From: JBDNDK01 sp046719185
GTDB lineage: Bacteria > Armatimonadota > UBA5829
Assembly (NCBI GenBank): GCA_046719185.1
Contig: JBDNDK010000087.1
Coordinates: 1-9,639 of the forward strand
Length of the DNA stretch: 9,639 nt
Direction: 5' to 3'
Position numbers and translations under genes: made by a program. The notes under the pieces are model-generated. The model was not told the DNA's origin. It did no database searches and saw nothing but the letters and a program-made list of their open reading frames with translations. Below, one piece after another: positions 6,788-9,639 of the stretch (position 1 is its first letter; each line of letters begins with the position of its first letter).

Positions 6788-7990
6788 TCAATTGCCCAGA
6801 TTATTGTATAAATCAATTAGTTTTTTACCAACAATATCCCATGAATATTTTTCTTGCACAAGCTTTCTTCCTGCATCACCAATTTCTTTTGCAAATTGTT
6901 TGTTCTCTAACAATTTAACTACAGCATCAGCAAATTCATGATTGCTATTTGCTAATAGTATATGTTTTTTATCTTCTATGTCAATTCCTTCAGCACCAAT
7001 TGAAGTAGATACAACAGGCAATCCCATTGCTAAAGCATTTAATATTTTTACTCTAACTCCACTACCAGATCTCAAAGGTACTATAAAAACTCCACAATTT
7101 TCTGCTATAGTTCTTATATCATCTACATAACCTGTCACATTTACAGACTTATCTTCAGAAAGCTTAATAATTTCATTTACTGGATTTTGACCTGCAATAG
7201 TTAATGTTGATTCAGGAATTTGCTTTTTTATCAGAGGATAGATAGATTTATAAAAATATAGCATTGAATCAACATTGGGAGGCCAATACATTGTTCCAAT
7301 ATGCAAAATATTATTGCTTTGTGGGTTATATTTAACTTTACCAAAATATTCAGTATCCACACCAATAGGAATAGTTTGGAGATTTTTTAATGTATTGTCT
7401 AAAGAATATAATCTTTTTTTATCAATATCGCTTACAGTAATAACCACGGAACTTCTTTTGCATATATTCAGTTCATATTTTTGCAGTTTTTTCCATTCTA
7501 TGGATGCATACAATTTATGAAGCAATTTATCGGATCTTTCAGATATTCTTTTTATGATATCAGCTTCAACATTATGATTATCCAAAACAGTTTTGAATTT
7601 AAATGTATTTGGTATAAAATTTACATATTGTGCCATTTGTAAGTGATCAATATGAATAATATTAGGTTTTATATCATTTGAAATCTTTTTAACTGCATCA
7701 GCCATCTGATTAAAATGATCTCTTGCAATGATGAATGAATTATTTCTTACTATTGCTGAGAAAGCATTTTTGATATCTAATATTTTGGGTCTTTTTAACT
7801 CTATTGTGTATATATTAGGGCAAATTTGCCTCATTTGATGGATGTGCTCTTTCTCAATGTCATTTCTTATAAAGCACAATAAATGGACTTCATAATGTTT
7901 GCATAAGGTTTTTATAAAATGGTATGACTTAATTTTGCCTCCAGAGTCAAGAGGCAATGGGAATAATTGAGCCAAGAACAGAATTTTCAT
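6788..7990 (-). CDS. GT4-family glycosyltransferase (EPS/exosortase-locus type)
   Basis: A second cytoplasmic GT-B glycosyltransferase, also exactly 400 residues. The N-terminus MKILFLAQLFPLPLDSGGK is typical of GT4 enzymes of exopolysaccharide clusters. Further on come LDNHNVEAD (136-144), IPIGVDTEYF (207-216), IGTMYWPPNVDSM (231-243), TIAGQNP (264-270) and TGYVDDIRT (286-294). The donor-site loop is RSGSGVRVKILNALAMGLPVVSTSIGAEGI (in part 307-336). Both Glu of the E-x7-E motif are replaced (Ser310 and Asn318); the GxGxRxKILNALAMG form occurs in a recognised branch of GT4, so this is probably a subfamily trait and not decay. The gene begins one base after the epsI stop without a good ribosome binding site, which points to coupled translation. 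It should act on the same lipid-linked glycan as its neighbour but with a different donor or acceptor. Specificity cannot be read. Confidence 0.86.
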   Translation of the reverse strand: MKILFLAQLFPLPLDSGGKIKSYHFIKTLCKHYEVHLLCFIRNDIEKEHIHQMRQICPNIYTIELKRPKILDIKNAFSAIVRNNSFIIARDHFNQMADAVKKISNDIKPNIIHIDHLQMAQYVNFIPNTFKFKTVLDNHNVEADIIKRISERSDKLLHKLYASIEWKKLQKYELNICKRSSVVITVSDIDKKRLYSLDNTLKNLQTIPIGVDTEYFGKVKYNPQSNNILHIGTMYWPPNVDSMLYFYKSIYPLIKKQIPESTLTIAGQNPVNEIIKLSEDKSVNVTGYVDDIRTIAENCGVFIVPLRSGSGVRVKILNALAMGLPVVSTSIGAEGIDIEDKKHILLANSNHEFADAVVKLLENKQFAKEIGDAGRKLVQEKYSWDIVGKKLIDLYNNLGN

Positions 7991-7991
7991 G

Positions 7992-8666
7992 CTATTGTTT
8001 TCTAGAGGCTTGTTTGTCAGATTTTGGTTTTGTTAATGATTTAATCATAGGTTCACCAGCAAGTCTCATGAAATCTTTCATTTGTTCAAGTGTTTCTTCT
8101 TCAGAAAAGTAAACTGGTGAATTTAATCTTATAAATGCCCAACCAAACTTTTGAGTTTTTAATCTATCTAATGCCATCCAGACTTGCTGCTTTATAAAAT
8201 TTGCTTCTGTTCTGTGACCAGAGGCAAACCAATACAAAATAACATCTCTTTGTCCGTCTTTTTGTGCAACTACTTTCACTGCTTGGACATCTTTTCCAGC
8301 AAATGGAACTCTTTCATATGATCTGCTTAATATTTCCCAGCCCGCAGCAGGATAGCACATCTCAGGTCTATGAGCAAAATCTCTTCTGCCATAGTTTCTA
8401 TAAACAACCAGTAGGTATATATTGCTGCTTAGGTTCCAATCATCATATTGTCTTGAGAGTAATTCATCTGCATTTAGTGCATCAGATATTTCTATAGGCA
8501 AATCTACATCTTTGCCTTGCCAGTTTCCAATTTGTTTGTCCAAAGAATGCATATCTGCAATATGAAGAACTTTAATTGGTCTTGAACTAATCCAATATGA
8601 TATAACAGCCGTAATTAAAAATAATATGTTTAAGAGGAAGTATTTTTTTTGCGTGAGCTTATCCAT
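7992..8666 (-). CDS. epsI: Exosortase-associated protein EpsI (DUF3485-like), stand-alone
   Basis: EpsI proteins occur beside, or fused to the C-terminus of, exosortases in EPS/PEP-CTERM loci. Their biochemical role is not settled. The product has 224 residues. One N-terminal membrane segment (about 9-26, YFLLNILFLITAVISYWI) anchors a periplasmic domain. That domain carries the family signature HRPEMCYPAAGW (99-110, with His99 and Cys104), then VILYWFASGHRTE (142-154), then a C-terminal FGWAFIRLNSPV (174-185). The tail is lysine-rich and polar. The start is set by an in-frame TGA directly before the ATG and by GGGGG (8672-8676) five bases upstream, so independent initiation is possible. The first 37 bases overlap the end of the exosortase gene, and the stop is one base from the next glycosyltransferase. 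Its position directly after an exosortase strongly supports the call. Confidence 0.85.
   Translation of the reverse strand: MDKLTQKKYFLLNILFLITAVISYWISSRPIKVLHIADMHSLDKQIGNWQGKDVDLPIEISDALNADELLSRQYDDWNLSSNIYLLVVYRNYGRRDFAHRPEMCYPAAGWEILSRSYERVPFAGKDVQAVKVVAQKDGQRDVILYWFASGHRTEANFIKQQVWMALDRLKTQKFGWAFIRLNSPVYFSEEETLEQMKDFMRLAGEPMIKSLTKPKSDKQASRKQ
8630..8666 (-). other. Exosortase/epsI gene overlap with an A8 slippery run
   Basis: The end of the exosortase gene and the start of epsI share 37 bases. Within them, + strand 8643-8650 is eight T, read as eight A in the mRNA. The exosortase frame reads CGC AAA AAA AAT and stops four codons after the run (ACT TCC TCT TAA). The epsI frame, -1 relative to it, reads CAA AAA AAA TAC. 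The run holds A AAA AAT, which fits the X XXY YYZ pattern for -1 frameshifting. Overlap and run are seen directly; slippage is hypothesis. Similar A-runs inside mutL (193-201) and near the lon 3' end show that such runs also arise here from base composition alone. Confidence 0.6.
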
Positions 8667-9502
8667 TCAAACCCCCAACTCAATAAGAAAAGAAATAGAA
8701 TTGCTGCCATAAATAATATTGGACTAGAATAGTCGTGATATATATCACCAGCTGCCTCAGGTCCCCATTTGTATCCAACTAGGGCAATTGTTGTTATTCT
8801 AATTATGTTAGCTATTAATGCTATAGGAAGAGCTAATGCAAAAAGAATCCATTTATATAATGTTGGAAGCTTTGATATATAAGCAAACACTGCTGTTACA
8901 CTAACTAATGCAACCAAAGAGCTCATTCCACTACATGCAAGTGCAACTTCAAATTTGAATCCTGGAACTGATAAATTAACACCTTCTCTATATACATCAA
9001 TTCCAATTGTTCTTAACATTGAAGCAGTTGATATGCTTGCCCACATTTGCAGAGGCAGTCCAACAATGTCAAGAACACCACCAGGAACCGGAATCATAAA
9101 CACTAAAAATGCAAGGGGGAACCATAGTAGCTTTACAATTTCAAAACTATGTAGATACATTAATAATCCAACAATCAATATTATTAGTGATACACCAGAT
9201 GGACCCGTGATATCTAAAATTATTCCTGTAAGATGGAAAATTAATGCAAATAGTATTATATATAAACCAACTACAGTAGGTTTTCTTTCAATAGTTTTAA
9301 TGTCATTCCATTTTTTCCATATGAAATATCCAGAGATAGGTGGAACTAAAAATGCAATTGAGTATTGTGTATCACTCATCCATCTATCCCATAAATACAT
9401 AAATGTAGGAAAATATAATATAATACCCGCAGCTATTAATGATATTAAGAATATCATTTCTTGATTGCCTGTTTGTTTCTTTTCTGCTTTAACACTTGAC
9501 AT
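8630..9502 (-). CDS. Exosortase (Xrt family membrane transpeptidase/protease)
   Basis: Exosortases are inner-membrane cysteine enzymes thought to cleave C-terminal PEP-CTERM-type signals and release or attach the proteins outside the cell, usually in bacteria making exopolysaccharide. From the preferred ATG the product has 290 residues with about eight hydrophobic segments. The conserved block FMIPVPGGVLDIVGLPLQ (135-152) precedes VALACSGMSSL (186-196), which holds catalytic Cys190. Arg235 lies in ANIIRI (231-236) and His256 in YHDYSS (255-260), completing the expected Cys-Arg-His set. Start choice: AGAGG (9510-9514) lies seven bases before the ATG at 9502. A longer reading from a GTG at 9541 would add 13 residues but lacks a comparable binding site. 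There is no fused EpsI domain; a separate epsI overlaps the 3' end by 37 bases. It is the first gene of the operon. The exosortase subtype cannot be fixed by eye. Confidence 0.93.
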   Translation of the reverse strand: MSSVKAEKKQTGNQEMIFLISLIAAGIILYFPTFMYLWDRWMSDTQYSIAFLVPPISGYFIWKKWNDIKTIERKPTVVGLYIILFALIFHLTGIILDITGPSGVSLIILIVGLLMYLHSFEIVKLLWFPLAFLVFMIPVPGGVLDIVGLPLQMWASISTASMLRTIGIDVYREGVNLSVPGFKFEVALACSGMSSLVALVSVTAVFAYISKLPTLYKWILFALALPIALIANIIRITTIALVGYKWGPEAAGDIYHDYSSPILFMAAILFLFLLSWGFEWISSRKKNTSS

Positions 9503-9509
9503 AAAATTG

Positions 9510-9514
9510 CCTCT
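9510..9514 (-). promoter_or_regulatory. Ribosome binding site deciding the exosortase start
   Basis: On the minus strand AGAGG is followed by seven bases and the ATG at 9502. Nothing comparable stands before the upstream in-frame GTG at 9541, so the shorter protein is preferred. Confidence 0.65.
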
Positions 9515-9578
9515 AATGGTTATTATGAGCTTGTTTTTCACAATTCAAGTTACAGATACTTTTAAATTATGATTCCAT

Positions 9579-9606
9579 ATTATACCCTTATTCATACATT
9601 CATTAA
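9579..9606 (-). promoter_or_regulatory. Candidate promoter of the exosortase operon
   Basis: Read on the minus strand, TATAAT (9584-9579) is a perfect -10. TTAATG (9606-9601), 16 bases upstream, matches three of six positions of TTGACA. The start would lie near 9572, giving an untranslated leader of about 70 bases before the exosortase ATG. A second TATAAT at 9636-9631 is too close to the window edge to judge. The region 9503-9639 holds no ORF I can support on either strand. Confidence 0.45.
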
Positions 9607-9639
9607 GAGTAAATAAGCTCATTTATATAAATTATAGTA

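Noticed and set aside
8630..8666. Sequencing frameshift splitting an originally fused exosortase-EpsI gene
   Set aside because: epsI has its own ATG with an in-frame TGA directly upstream and a GGGGG site at proper spacing, so two genuine genes are the simpler reading, although a homopolymer error cannot be fully excluded without reads.
8955..9464. 169-codon open frame on the + strand, antisense to the exosortase gene
   Set aside because: It is fully inside the well-supported exosortase gene and resembles no family I know; it looks like a composition-driven shadow frame.
9503..9541. Exosortase starting at a GTG at 9541 (303 residues)
   Set aside because: The internal ATG at 9502 has AGAGG at ideal spacing, whereas the GTG has none; the extra 13 residues look like translated leader.
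9525..9622. ATGAGCTT (9525-9532) and AAGCTCAT (9615-9622) as a long-range inverted pair flanking the operon leader
   Set aside because: Eight-base complementary words about 80 bases apart are expected by chance in AT-rich DNA, and nothing else supports a function.

Overview
The window is AT-rich throughout, roughly one third G+C by eye, and densely coded. It comes from a bacterium with an exosortase system. Exosortases are known mainly from Gram-negative (diderm) bacteria that make exopolysaccharide or biofilm, so a low-GC, probably diderm and possibly uncultivated lineage is the best guess. I cannot place it at phylum level from sequence alone. I see no tRNA, rRNA, CRISPR array, insertion sequence, integrase or phage gene, and no stretch longer than about 140 bases lacks a gene.

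Left half (1-3733, + strand) holds genome maintenance and protein quality control. First is the C-terminal end of mutL (mismatch repair; its start lies off the left edge), with its endonuclease motifs intact. A small heat-shock protein of the Hsp20/alpha-crystallin family follows after a 110-base gap that carries a plausible sigma-70 type promoter. Then comes a full-length ATP-dependent Lon protease with intact Walker motifs and Ser-Lys dyad. A 24-base near-perfect inverted repeat lies just upstream of the lon ribosome binding site. A holdase chaperone and Lon next to each other suggest a shared stress response.

Centre (3734-3797): the two halves converge on one hairpin followed by a T-tract, which can end the lon transcript and probably also the opposing operon.

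Right half (3798-9639, - strand) is a tight five-gene operon, read from right to left. It encodes an exosortase (Cys-Arg-His active site intact), a stand-alone EpsI protein, two 400-residue GT4 glycosyltransferases of the type found with exosortase/EPS loci, and a polytopic GT-C type glycosyltransferase with a soluble C-terminal domain. Successive junctions are a 37-base overlap, then gaps of 1, 3 and 17 bases, so the genes are very probably co-transcribed and partly translationally coupled. A TATAAT box upstream (9579-9584) is the best promoter candidate. The likely joint task is assembly of an extracellular glycan or glycoconjugate at the inner membrane, together with cleavage and sorting of PEP-CTERM-like proteins to the surface. 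No sorted substrate gene is in the window.

The most interesting structural detail is the exosortase/epsI overlap. It contains a run of eight A on the coding strand, with epsI in the -1 frame, so slippage there would yield an exosortase-EpsI fusion like the naturally fused proteins of other bacteria. The system itself is a known type. The slippage idea, the lon-leader inverted repeat and the missing substrate are the points worth checking.
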